NCBI GenBank assembly: GCA_035298905.1
Contig: DATGXQ010000145.1
Span: 1-12,622 of the forward strand
Direction: 5' to 3'
Source: DATGXB01 sp035298905
GTDB taxonomy: Bacteria > Cyanobacteriota > Cyanobacteriia > Cyanobacteriales > Nostocaceae
Length of the DNA: 12,622 nt
Shown here piece after piece: positions 1 to 6,474 of this stretch (positions are counted from its first letter, which is position 1; the number at the start of each line of letters is the position of its first letter). The position numbers and the translations under genes were made by a program. The notes below the pieces were generated by a model. That model did not search any database, had not been told where the DNA came from, and saw only the letters and a program-made list of their open reading frames with translations.

Positions 1-603
1 ATCTACCCCCGTGATTTTGAAGAAGTAAATGTCACTACCACAGGGGAAAATCTACCGCCAATCTTTTGGCTTTATTTAGCTGCTGTGGCTTTAGTGGCGG
101 CTGGTTATGCTGATTTTCCTCTAATTGCCTATCATTTACAGAAAGAATCAATTGCTACTGGGCAAACTGTACCTTTATTGTATGCCTTAGCGATGGGAGT
201 AGATGCGATCGCGGCTTTAATTTTTGGCAGATTATTCGATCGCATTGGTATCACAACTCTGATGCTGGCCATGCTGATTTCCTGCGGTTTTGCCCCATTA
301 GTCTTTTTAGGTCATGGTAATCTCCCCTTATTAGGGATGATTTTATGGGGCATCGGCATGGGAGCGCAAGAATCAATCATGAAAGCTGCCATTGCTGGTA
401 TAGTTCCCATCGAGAAACGCGCTACAGCCTACGGGATTTTTAGCACCGGTTACGGGTTAGCCTGGTTTGCGGGTAGTGCTTTAATGGGGATATTGTGCGA
501 TCGTTCCCTGAGTTTACTAGCAATCTTCTCTGTAAGTACCCAGCTTTTAGCCATTCCCATCTTGTTATTTGTTAAACAACGAGAACAGCATCCCCAGACA
601 TAA
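1..603 (+). CDS. MFS transporter, C-terminal part (5' end outside window)
   Basis: The frame is open from the first base, so this is the last 200 codons of a longer gene; the GTG at 85 lies inside it and is not the start. The protein is a run of hydrophobic helices. A glycine-rich loop GRLFDRIG (bases 226-249) matches motif A of the major facilitator superfamily (GxxxDRxG type), here the copy in the second six-helix half. Further hydrophobic segments follow, with small-residue-rich stretches such as LWGIGMGAQES and GIFSTGYGLAWFAGS, and the protein ends in a short charged cytoplasmic tail (KQREQHPQT). It should be a proton-coupled or similar secondary transporter of the inner membrane. The substrate cannot be read from this part. 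An exact HIP1 octamer (205-212) lies in the gene, typical of native cyanobacterial DNA. A terminator-like hairpin follows at 646. Confidence 0.85.
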   Translation: MYPRDFEEVNVTTTGENLPPIFWLYLAAVALVAAGYADFPLIAYHLQKESIATGQTVPLLYALAMGVDAIAALIFGRLFDRIGITTLMLAMLISCGFAPLVFLGHGNLPLLGMILWGIGMGAQESIMKAAIAGIVPIEKRATAYGIFSTGYGLAWFAGSALMGILCDRSLSLLAIFSVSTQLLAIPILLFVKQREQHPQT

Positions 604-645
604 AGCCTGATTATCCCTTAGTCAGATTTAGCAGCTTTTAATTAT

Positions 646-676
646 TAGTCTCAGATTCATTCTGAGACTATATTTT
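646..676 (+). terminator. Rho-independent-type terminator after the MFS gene
   Basis: TAGTCTCAGA (646-655) and TCTGAGACTA (661-670) form a perfect 10-bp stem around the loop TTCAT, followed by TATTTTT. It lies 43 bases after the MFS stop codon and 40 bases before the DUF72 gene, so it probably separates the two transcription units. Confidence 0.7.
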
Positions 677-710
677 TGCCTGATACAATGGAACAGAACA
701 TATCAAAATA

Positions 711-1574
711 TTGAGATTTGTGAACTTTCTTATCGGTTGTGCAGTATGGGCTTATAAAGGCTGGGTAGGCGAACTTTTTCCCCAAGGAACTCGCACCCCT
801 GAATATCTCCATCTTTATAGTCGCCGTTTTACTACAGTTGAAGGTAACACCACTTTCTATGCCATACCCAACCGAGAAACCGTTACCCGTTGGGCAAAAG
901 AAACACCCCCAGGTTTTGAATTTTGCTTAAAACTGCCGCGAGATATCACCCATCAAAAATTACTCCAACCCCAGATTCCGGCAGCTTTGAAATTTCTAGA
1001 AGGGATGCGCCCACTGGGTAAACGCTTAGGTGCAATGTTCGCTCAACTACCTCCCAGTTACTCACCTGCTTTACTGGATGATTTAACTGCTTTTCTCCAA
1101 GCCTGGCCACGCCAAGAAGTGCCTCTAGCACTGGAAGTTAGACATCCCGATTGGTTTAAAGAACCCCATAGCAGTAATTTGACGGAATTATTAGAAAGAT
1201 TGCAAGTAGGGAGAGTATTGTTAGACACACGCCCAATCTATTGTGGAGATGATGACCCACAATTACATTCAGAACGGCGTAAACCCCAACTACCAGTACA
1301 GTTCAGCGTTACAGCACCTTTTACCTTGATTCGGTTTATTTCCCATCCTCAGTTGTCAGTCAATCAGCCTTATATGGAAGAATGGGTAAAACAAATTCAA
1401 CTGTGGTTACAAGCAGGAGTCAAGATTTACTTCTTTGTTCATTGTCCCACAGAAGAGCGATCGCCTAGCACCGCCCGCCACTTCCAACAACTCCTAGAAC
1501 AAACTGGTGTAGCAGTTCCCCCCCTACCTTGGAATACCCTCCATCAACCTCCAAGTCAACTCAGCTTGTGGTAA
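711..1574 (+). CDS. DUF72 family protein (YecE-like)
   Basis: The 287-residue protein belongs to the DUF72 family of TIM-barrel-like proteins. The N-terminal FLIGCAVWAYKGWVGELFP, then FTTVEGNTTFYAIP (about residues 40-54), LALEVRHPDWF (about 139-149) and IRFISHP are the family's conserved blocks and come in the usual order. The biochemical role of DUF72 proteins is not established, so none is assigned. The start at 711 is TTG. The in-frame GTG at 720, giving an N-terminus MNFLIGC, is an equally good or better choice because the conserved part begins right after it; no strong ribosome binding site decides. The gene stands alone, between a terminator and a long non-coding gap. One HIP1 site (1457-1464) lies in it. 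Confidence 0.85.
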   Translation: MRFVNFLIGCAVWAYKGWVGELFPQGTRTPEYLHLYSRRFTTVEGNTTFYAIPNRETVTRWAKETPPGFEFCLKLPRDITHQKLLQPQIPAALKFLEGMRPLGKRLGAMFAQLPPSYSPALLDDLTAFLQAWPRQEVPLALEVRHPDWFKEPHSSNLTELLERLQVGRVLLDTRPIYCGDDDPQLHSERRKPQLPVQFSVTAPFTLIRFISHPQLSVNQPYMEEWVKQIQLWLQAGVKIYFFVHCPTEERSPSTARHFQQLLEQTGVAVPPLPWNTLHQPPSQLSLW

Positions 1575-1661
1575 TTACTACAGCCTATTGTGACCAACTC
1601 TCCTATTTAGAAGTAATTTTACTTAGACATTTGCTTTTTTATTAACTTTGCTAAATACTTG

Positions 1662-1761
1662 TTACAGCAGATTTCAGCTAAATGAGGTACAAATGTTAGG
1701 AACAAAGCCTTATGCTAAAAGACTTTCAACCCTGTTCCCTGTTCCCTGTTCCCTGCTGTAA
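1662..1761. repeat. 100-bp dispersed inverted-repeat element, copy 1 (MITE-like)
   Basis: The element begins TTACAGCAG and ends CTGCTGTAA, a perfect 9-bp terminal inverted repeat. A second copy of exactly the same length lies at 9253-9352 in the same orientation. Over the shared 98 bases the two differ at seven positions by eye. Near the right end this copy carries three intact tandem heptamers GTTCCCT (1734-1754), a type of short tandem repeat known from Nostocales. An internal GGAACA (1699-1704) can pair with the TGTTCC in the heptamers, nested inside the terminal repeats, so the unit could fold on itself. The outer TA on both ends could be a duplicated TA target, as in IS630/mariner-type MITEs; this is inference. 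It encodes nothing. Confidence 0.8.
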
Positions 1762-2103
1762 GTTAATCTACTGAAAATTGATTTATTTAGATTATCTAAA
1801 TATTAGAATTTAATAAATTTAGATATTCATAGATTTTCTTGTCCAACTACTTGTCTTGGATATAGAAATGTGCAATTATACTTTGTAAATCACCGTTAAA
1901 TCGGTAGATAAATAGTAGTTTATGAGCTAACGCCATAGTATTGGACTGATAAATCACTCACTGTTCCTAAAACTAAGCATAAATCCCGTTAGGTACAAAC
2001 TCCGTATTTCTGGAAGCTTTGCCAAGACTGGGTTTAGGCTGAAGAACAGATAGTTATAGGAAATAGTAAGTGTGCATCAATTAGCACTAAAGAATCTGCT
2101 ATT

Positions 2104-2145
2104 GCTTTCAAACTCACCCGTTTTCAGAAAACGCATTTTGAAAGC
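2104..2145. other. Two-tier hairpin upstream of the dioxygenase gene
   Basis: GCTTTCAAA (2104-2112) pairs perfectly with TTTGAAAGC (2137-2145). Inside it CGTTTT (2119-2124) pairs with AAAACG (2128-2133) around the loop CAG. The result is an extended, bulged hairpin of 42 bases. It has no following T run, so it does not look like a terminator. It could be part of a leader, an operator or a small repeat. Confidence 0.45.
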
Positions 2146-2159
2146 TTGATCTAATCAAA

Positions 2160-2193
2160 CTTTGCAACATTTACAAGACTGTATATTGCAAAG
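2160..2193. promoter_or_regulatory. Nested dyad, possible operator
   Basis: CTTTGCAA (2160-2167) and TTGCAAAG (2186-2193) are perfect inverted repeats. Between them lies a second dyad, TACA-AGAC-TGTA (2172-2183). It lies 160 to 193 bases before the dioxygenase ATG. Nested dyads of this size fit a dimeric regulator site, but no known regulator motif is recognised. Confidence 0.35.
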
Positions 2194-2229
2194 ATTAGGT
2201 CTAACTTTTGCTGTCTTAATGAATTAATA

Positions 2230-2267
2230 CACCGTAGGATACATAATAATACAGTATTTTTACGGTG
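2230..2267. promoter_or_regulatory. Inverted repeat CACCGTA/TACGGTG before the dioxygenase gene
   Basis: CACCGTA (2230-2236) and TACGGTG (2261-2267) are 7-bp perfect inverted repeats. The AT-rich spacer contains the small palindrome ATACAGTAT (2249-2257). The end lies 85 bases before the ATG at 2353, in the expected promoter/leader region. The function is inferred from position only. Confidence 0.35.
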
Positions 2268-2352
2268 ATAGAGATTAGTCAGCCACAAAATTTATTTACA
2301 CTATTTCAACTTTCAGCAGTTAAAAGCAGTATCAAAGCGGACAGATAAAACC

Positions 2353-3261
2353 ATGAGTTATCAACACTTTGACATCAAACAAGTTGCCGGACGTATTGGT
2401 GCAGAAATTATTGGACTTAATCTCAGTTCTCACCTGGCGGATGAGGTAATCAGTGAAATCCGTAAAGCATTAGTGCAATATAAGGTAATATTTTTTCGTG
2501 GTCAGGAACTTGATGCTAACGGACAAGTAGCTTTTGCGCGGCGTTTTGGAGAAGTAACAAAGGCACACCCGACAGTACCAGCATACAAAGACCATCCAGA
2601 AGTGTTGGATCTTGATTATGGTAAGACTGCTACTCGCGCTAACACTTGGCATACTGATGTGACTTTTGTCGATCGCCCCCCGCTTGGTTCGATTTTAAGG
2701 GCGCTGGTCATTCCTCCGGTTGGTGGGGATACAGTTTGGGCAAATTCAGTTACAGCTTATCAAGATTTACCAGAGCATTTACGGAATTTAGCCGATCAAC
2801 TTTGGGCTGTCCATAGTAACGCTTATGACTATGCAACAGCATTTGATTTACCAGAAGAGATAAAAGCACATCGTGCAGTTTTTACCTCAACCGTGTATGA
2901 AACATTGCACCCAGTAGTCAGAGTGCATCCTGAATCTGGAGAGAGAGGATTATTTATTGGTGGCTTTGTGCGGCAGATTCGGGGACTATCACCCACAGAA
3001 TCAGATGATTTAGTGCGCTTATTACAATCCTATGTTACCCGTCCAGAGAACACAGTGCGTTGGCGCTGGCAAGTTGGGGATGTAGCATTCTGGGATAACC
3101 GCGCTACACAACATTATGCGATCGCTGATTACGGCAATCAACCCCGACACGTACAAAGAGTAACCATCGTTGGTGATTTACCAGTAAGTATTGACGGACA
3201 ACATAGCCAAGCCATCAAAGGAGACTCTTCCAGCTACAACCTCAGCCCAGTAGCCGCATAA
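2353..3261 (+). CDS. TauD/TfdA-family Fe(II)/2-oxoglutarate dioxygenase
   Basis: The 302-residue protein is full length for the family (E. coli TauD has 283 residues). The Fe(II)-binding triad is visible as H100-x-D102 (in NTWHTDVTF) and H254 (in RATQHYAIADY). R265 and R269 in QPRHVQRVTIVGD fit the 2-oxoglutarate and sulfonate-binding arginines of TauD, and H72 may match its substrate-contacting histidine. Such enzymes hydroxylate the carbon next to a sulfonate or sulfate ester using O2 and 2-oxoglutarate, which releases sulfite or sulfate in the cytoplasm; the group also includes alkylsulfatases (AtsK type). The substrate cannot be fixed from sequence. The gene heads a set with an NtaA/DszA-type monooxygenase remnant and a redox protein, which fits organosulfur use under sulfur limitation (inference). 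The ATG at 2353 has a weak GCGGA upstream. A HIP1 site lies at 3118. Confidence 0.9.
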   Translation: MSYQHFDIKQVAGRIGAEIIGLNLSSHLADEVISEIRKALVQYKVIFFRGQELDANGQVAFARRFGEVTKAHPTVPAYKDHPEVLDLDYGKTATRANTWHTDVTFVDRPPLGSILRALVIPPVGGDTVWANSVTAYQDLPEHLRNLADQLWAVHSNAYDYATAFDLPEEIKAHRAVFTSTVYETLHPVVRVHPESGERGLFIGGFVRQIRGLSPTESDDLVRLLQSYVTRPENTVRWRWQVGDVAFWDNRATQHYAIADYGNQPRHVQRVTIVGDLPVSIDGQHSQAIKGDSSSYNLSPVAA

Positions 3262-3304
3262 AACTCTGTGTTCCTCTGCGCTAAACTCCGCGTTCCTCTG
3301 CGTT
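3261..3304. repeat. Two tandem 22-bp units (CTCYGYGTTCCTCTGCG type)
   Basis: CTCTGTGTTCCTCTGCG (3264-3280) and CTCCGCGTTCCTCTGCG (3286-3302) are 17-bp cores differing at two positions, each preceded by AAA, which gives a 22-bp period. They start at the last base of the dioxygenase stop codon and fill most of the 71-base gap to the pseudogene. Sequences of this look are common dispersed spacers in Nostocales genomes (from memory). Confidence 0.6.
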
Positions 3305-3332
3305 TCAAACTACACCTCAAAATGTCCAAAAA

Positions 3333-3956
3333 ATGAATAAACAAAAGAGAAAACTCAGATTAGGTGCATTTTTAATGAGTTCTGGACGTAACCCTGACCA
3401 TTTAAAGATTATGCCTGGTGTATTTCCAGTGATAGGTAAAACTGAGGAAGAAGCCCAGGAAAAATACCAACTCCTGCAAGATTTAATTCATCCTCAAGTT
3501 GGTTTATCCTTATTATCAGGGATGATTGGCGGGATAGATTGATCAGCATATCCTCTAGATAGTCCCTTACCAGAATTACCAGAGACAAACGGTGGTAAAA
3601 GTCGGCAAAAACTGTTAATTGATTTAGCCCAAAGAGAAAATTTAACAATTCGACAATTATACTTGAAAATTGCAGGTGCAAGGGGACACAGGACTATATT
3701 AGGCACACCTACACAAATTGCTGATCAGTTAGAAGATTGGTTTGTCAATGGTGGTGCAGATGGTTTTAATATTATGCCTCCCTTTTTACCAGGTGGTTTA
3801 GAAGAATTTGTCGATTTAGTCATACCTGAGTTGCAACGTCGGGGACTCTTCCGCACCGAGTACGAAGGTAAAACCCTGCGGGAAAATTTAGGTTTACCCC
3901 GTCCTGAAAATAAATTTACCCAAGTCGAAACAACACCAGAATTAGTTACTGTATAG
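3333..3956 (+). pseudogene. Decayed NtaA/SnaA/DszA-type flavin-dependent monooxygenase
   Basis: One reading frame runs from the ATG at 3333 to the TAG at 3954, broken only by TGA at 3540-3542. The start (KLRLGAFLMSSG) is the N-terminus of the NtaA/SnaA/DszA branch of the luciferase-like (LLM) monooxygenases. It jumps directly to RNPDHLKIMPGVFPVIG, which lies far downstream in intact members, and then continues to the family C-terminus (GHRTILGTPTQIADQLEDWF, then GADGFNIMPPFLPGG, then LFRTEYEGKTLRENLGLPRP). About 207 codons remain of a usual length near 440-460, so most of the TIM barrel and flavin site is gone. The TGA stands where relatives have Leu in GGIDLSAYPLD, so a single TTA-to-TGA change explains it. 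Both lesions keep frame. Intact relatives oxidise nitrilotriacetate, sulfones or dimethyl sulfide with FMNH2. No active enzyme is expected. Two internal open pieces (3333-3542, 3663-3956) should not be annotated as genes. Confidence 0.9.
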
Positions 3957-3959
3957 GAG
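3955..3959 (+). promoter_or_regulatory. Strong Shine-Dalgarno overlapping the pseudogene stop
   Basis: AGGAG, nine bases before the ATG at 3969, overlaps the TAG stop (3954-3956) of the broken monooxygenase. This is the best ribosome binding site in the window. It fixes the start of the next gene and suggests that the gene was translationally coupled to its upstream neighbour before that decayed. Confidence 0.75.
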
Positions 3960-3968
3960 TGATATTTT

Positions 3969-4568
3969 ATGGCTTTAACACCATCTACCATGCTGCCTTT
4001 AGGCACTTTAGCACCAGATTTTAATTTACCTGATGTAGTCACAGGTGAAACATGGTCACTAGCGAATTTTGCTGATAAAAAAGCTTTAGTAGTGATATTT
4101 CTCAGCCGTCATTGTCCCTTTGTGCAGCATATTAAAGATGAGTTAGCAAAGTTGGGGAAAGATTATAGCGATCGATCCGTGGGTATAGTAGCTATTAGCG
4201 CCAACGATGCTAAAACCCATCCTGCTGACGCACCAGAATCTCTAGCGGCTTTTGCCCAAGAACTAGATTTATCTTACCCACTACTTTACGACGAAACTCA
4301 AAATACAGCTAAAAACTTCTTTGCAGCTTGCACACCAGACTTTTTCCTTTTTGATGCCAACAGAAAACTAGCCTATCGTGGACAATTAGATGATAGTCGT
4401 CCCAGCAATGGTTTACCTGTCACTGGCCAAGATTTACGTGCAGCAATTAATAAAGTTTTAGCAAATGAAGCGATTACTTGGGAGCAAAAACCCAGTATCG
4501 GCTGCAATATCAAATGGAAACCAGGAAATGAACCAGCTTATTACAAAGTTCCTGCAACAGTTGGTTAA
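3969..4568 (+). CDS. Thioredoxin-fold (AhpC/TSA-redoxin type) protein
   Basis: The 199-residue protein has the redoxin layout: PLGTLAPDFNLPDVVTGETWSL at the start, a first active-site region FLSRHCPFVQHIKDEL with C49, the strand VGIVAISAND, the loop ACTPDFFLFD with C121 and the cis-proline context TPD, then a redoxin helix (about 152-165) and the ending IGCNIKWKPGN with C179. The C49 site is a single-cysteine HCPFV rather than CxxC, so it resembles a peroxiredoxin-like or one-cysteine redoxin rather than a classical thioredoxin. Such proteins with the GCNIKWKPGN tail are widespread in cyanobacteria and are annotated only as thioredoxin family proteins. It has no signal peptide and should be cytoplasmic. 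Its job may be redox support of the sulfur operon or peroxide removal; this is inference from position. A terminator follows at 4611. Confidence 0.85.
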   Translation: MALTPSTMLPLGTLAPDFNLPDVVTGETWSLANFADKKALVVIFLSRHCPFVQHIKDELAKLGKDYSDRSVGIVAISANDAKTHPADAPESLAAFAQELDLSYPLLYDETQNTAKNFFAACTPDFFLFDANRKLAYRGQLDDSRPSNGLPVTGQDLRAAINKVLANEAITWEQKPSIGCNIKWKPGNEPAYYKVPATVG

Positions 4569-4610
4569 CTAAAATTTTCCACCACAAAACTCTTCAACAC
4601 CTCTCTAGAC

Positions 4611-4636
4611 AGCCAGGATCACACCCTGGCTTTTAT
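4611..4636 (+). terminator. Rho-independent terminator of the tauD-type operon
   Basis: AGCCAGG (4611-4617) and CCTGGCT (4625-4631) form a perfect 7-bp GC-rich stem around ATCACAC, followed directly by TTTATT. It lies 43 bases after the redoxin stop and marks the end of the operon and the border to the AT-rich cassette. Confidence 0.8.
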
Positions 4637-4684
4637 TATGCTTGATATAGGTTAAAATACATAAATATTTCTAAAATACTTGTA

Positions 4685-4705
4685 GGGACATAGCACTGCT
4701 ATGTC
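4685..4705. repeat. Small palindromic repeat GGGACATAGC-act-GCTATGTC
   Basis: GACATAGC (4687-4694) and GCTATGTC (4698-4705) form a perfect 8-bp stem with a 3-base loop, preceded by GG and TGTA. The element resembles the abundant GGGACA-type palindromes of Nostocales (from memory). A related one with different but still paired inner bases lies at 7394-7450, on the other side of the cassette. Its position 37 bases before the ATG at 4743 also makes it a candidate operator for that operon, as AbiEi antitoxins bind inverted repeats in their own promoters. Confidence 0.55.
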
Positions 4706-4742
4706 TTTCCCATAGAAATTATCATTAAATTATTAATATCCC

Positions 4743-5822
4743 ATGCCACCTAAACACCCTTGGTTACAGAAGTGTATAGAAAAGCTGGAAGCATTACCCC
4801 AAATTAAAGCTACAGCTATTGTAGAACCTGGTTATACAAGAACTGCTATTGCTGATGCTATCTTGACTATTTATACACCTCACAATCAAATTGAATATTT
4901 GGTTGAAATCAAGCCTAGCCTAACTCCAGAAAGTTTAGATACAACAATAGAATATTTTCATTATCTTCAGCAAAGAGTTAATTCTCATAGGCAGAGGATT
5001 TTACTAGTAACAGATGTAATTCCTGATGTATTAACAGAGGATTTGTTTAGAGAAAATATAGAATTTATCGACACTTTAGGTAATATCTACCTCAATAATT
5101 CTTCAATTTATATTTTAGTAAAAATTCAAGCAGAACCAAGTAAGAAATATTTTAGCTCCCCCCAAATCACCAATGACGTTCTCAAAGTAGCTTATCTTCT
5201 TTTACAAGAACCTAGACTTCTTTTAGTTCCCGAAGAAATAGCAGAAATTCTGTCAATTGAATTAAAAACAGTTGAAGCAAGTTTAGATACTTTGTTGAAA
5301 CTGAATTATTTACAACGCCAAGTCAGTGGTAAATATAAAATTGTCAACTACGATAGACTTTTAGAAAGGTGGGAATTAGCTTATGTAGAAGATTTACGTT
5401 CAAAATTATTAGTAAATACCTTTAGCCCTATTAAAAATATTCCATTTAAAGAAATTGCATACCAAATACTAGAGACAGTCAGAGGTTATAAAATTTTAAT
5501 TGGGGGAGAAGTTGGTGCTGCACTTCTCATGGGTTACTTGGAACCTAATAGTATGGTTTTATATATTTCCAACGAAATTAATTATAGAGTTATAACTACT
5601 CAGTTACGTCTTAAGCCAGACGATAGAGGAAAAATCACCATTATTAAACAGTTTATTGAAGATCCAAGACTAAACCAATATCAAGATAATCTGATTGTTG
5701 CAGATCCGCTTTTAATTCATGCAGAATTATTATTAAACCCAGATGAGCGTTTAAAAGAAACTGCTAATCGTATTTATGAAAATTCTATCTTACCACTAAA
5801 ACAGCAAGCTGAGAGTTTATAA
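4743..5822 (+). CDS. AbiEi-like antitoxin/regulator with PD-(D/E)xK-like N-terminal domain
   Basis: The 359-residue protein appears to have three parts. Residues 1-130 look like a restriction-endonuclease-like fold: TRTAIADAILTIYTP with D38, then YLVEIKPSL with E55 and K57 (D-x16-ExK), and a closing strand FIDTLGNIYLNN (108-119). Residues 141-203 look like a winged helix (DVLKVAYLLL, PEEIAEILSIELKTVEASLDTLLKLNYL, wing GKYKIV). Residues 205-359 resemble the AbiEi antitoxin C-terminal region, with LIGGEVGAALLMGYL (253-267) and ADPLLIHAELLLNPDERLKETANRIYEN near the end, as in the AbiEi_2-type family. In type IV toxin-antitoxin systems AbiEi represses its promoter and counteracts the nucleotidyltransferase AbiEii; whether the nuclease-like domain cuts DNA is unknown. 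The next gene follows after 14 bases, and an AbiEii-like gene lies further on. The DNA is AT-rich (one 60-base line, 5041-5100, has 14 G/C) and has no HIP1 site. Confidence 0.72.
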   Translation: MPPKHPWLQKCIEKLEALPQIKATAIVEPGYTRTAIADAILTIYTPHNQIEYLVEIKPSLTPESLDTTIEYFHYLQQRVNSHRQRILLVTDVIPDVLTEDLFRENIEFIDTLGNIYLNNSSIYILVKIQAEPSKKYFSSPQITNDVLKVAYLLLQEPRLLLVPEEIAEILSIELKTVEASLDTLLKLNYLQRQVSGKYKIVNYDRLLERWELAYVEDLRSKLLVNTFSPIKNIPFKEIAYQILETVRGYKILIGGEVGAALLMGYLEPNSMVLYISNEINYRVITTQLRLKPDDRGKITIIKQFIEDPRLNQYQDNLIVADPLLIHAELLLNPDERLKETANRIYENSILPLKQQAESL

Positions 5823-5836
5823 GAGTAATAATCAAA

Positions 5837-6373
5837 ATGTTAGATATTAAACGAATTATCTCTTTAGTTACTATTTGTATTACTGCTATTTATTTAATTA
5901 ATATTTTACCAATGGATTCGATGGATATATCTATCTTTTTTTGGAAAATAGGAGCAATAAATGAACCTATTTCTCGAAGAGAACGACAGCATCCAAATGG
6001 ATTAAGTGTAAATATACCTGACAATTTTTTTGTAAAATTTCAACATGATGAAGGATTTTATCTACTTTCCCTAAATCCGAAACCACGTGTTGCATCAGGT
6101 GTAACAGTGTATTTAATTAAAAATAAATCTCAACCTGATTTACAACCGCAAGCTTTCCGAATTATCAATGGAGAAACGATATATTACAGTGTTGAAGAGT
6201 TGACAGAGGGTAGTGGGGGTAAAGAAACTCATTTTCATGCTTGGAAAAATTATCCTAATTCATATATTTATGTAAGCCAAGCTTATCAACAAGAGGAATT
6301 TGGCTCATATAACCCAGATTTTCAAGTAGGTTGGAGTTTAATTGCTAGTGCAAAAATTAAAAGTGCCAAATAG
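5837..6373 (+). CDS. Unrecognised membrane-anchored protein inside the AbiE-like cassette
   Basis: I do not recognise this 178-residue protein with certainty. Residues 1-6 are short and basic, and residues 7-24 form one hydrophobic segment (IISLVTICITAIYLINIL), followed by a soluble domain. This fits a single-span protein with its domain outside the cytoplasm, or an uncleaved signal. The domain is rich in predicted strands: GLSVNIPDNFFVKF, GFYLLSLNP, SGVTVYLIKN, INGETIYYSVEELTEGSGG (110-128), HFHAWKNYPNSYIYVSQAYQ, and VGWSLIASAKI. The strand-GSGG-strand-AW pattern faintly recalls periplasmic immunity proteins of the Tsi3 kind, but this is a memory-based guess. It starts 14 bases after the AbiEi-like gene (AAGAG upstream) and so is probably co-transcribed with it. 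A 101-base gap separates it from the nucleotidyltransferase. It splits a pair that is usually adjacent. Confidence 0.7.
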   Translation: MLDIKRIISLVTICITAIYLINILPMDSMDISIFFWKIGAINEPISRRERQHPNGLSVNIPDNFFVKFQHDEGFYLLSLNPKPRVASGVTVYLIKNKSQPDLQPQAFRIINGETIYYSVEELTEGSGGKETHFHAWKNYPNSYIYVSQAYQQEEFGSYNPDFQVGWSLIASAKIKSAK

Positions 6374-6474
6374 CATTTTACGCTGTAGAAGTTACCCCAC
6401 TCAAAAAAATAGACAATTAACTAGAAATAGTAAACAAATCATTATAACTAGCAACTTGGATTAATATTGTAAAA

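Larger units (their letters stand above)
1575..2352. other. Long intergenic region with repeats and dyads, no gene seen
   Basis: No credible coding frame is visible in these 778 bases on either strand. The stretch is AT-rich. It holds a 100-bp inverted-repeat element (1662-1761), a 19-bp near-palindrome (TATTTAGAT-T-ATCTAAATA, 1784-1802), and three larger dyads between 2104 and 2267, listed separately. The promoter of the downstream dioxygenase operon should lie in its last 150 bases, but no clear -35/-10 pair stands out. Confidence 0.6.

Noticed and set aside
946..1131. Minus-strand open frame inside DUF72
   Set aside because: Antisense to conserved DUF72 sequence, with no recognisable protein features.
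1734..1754. GTTCCCT repeats as a CRISPR array
   Set aside because: The units are direct 7-base tandems with no spacers, inside an inverted-repeat element.
3540..3542. TGA as a selenocysteine codon or programmed readthrough
   Set aside because: Relatives have Leu here, no stem-loop of SECIS type follows, and the same gene carries a large internal deletion, so decay explains it better.
3409..3706. Minus-strand open frames opposite the monooxygenase remnant
   Set aside because: They mirror a recognisable plus-strand family sequence and resemble no protein family.
3725..4042. Minus-strand open frame of 105 codons
   Set aside because: It is antisense to the conserved C-terminus of the pseudogene and the start of the redoxin gene; a shadow frame.
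4640..4680. TTGATA (4642-4647) as -35 box of the AbiE-like operon
   Set aside because: No acceptable -10 hexamer lies 16-18 bases downstream, so the promoter was not called.
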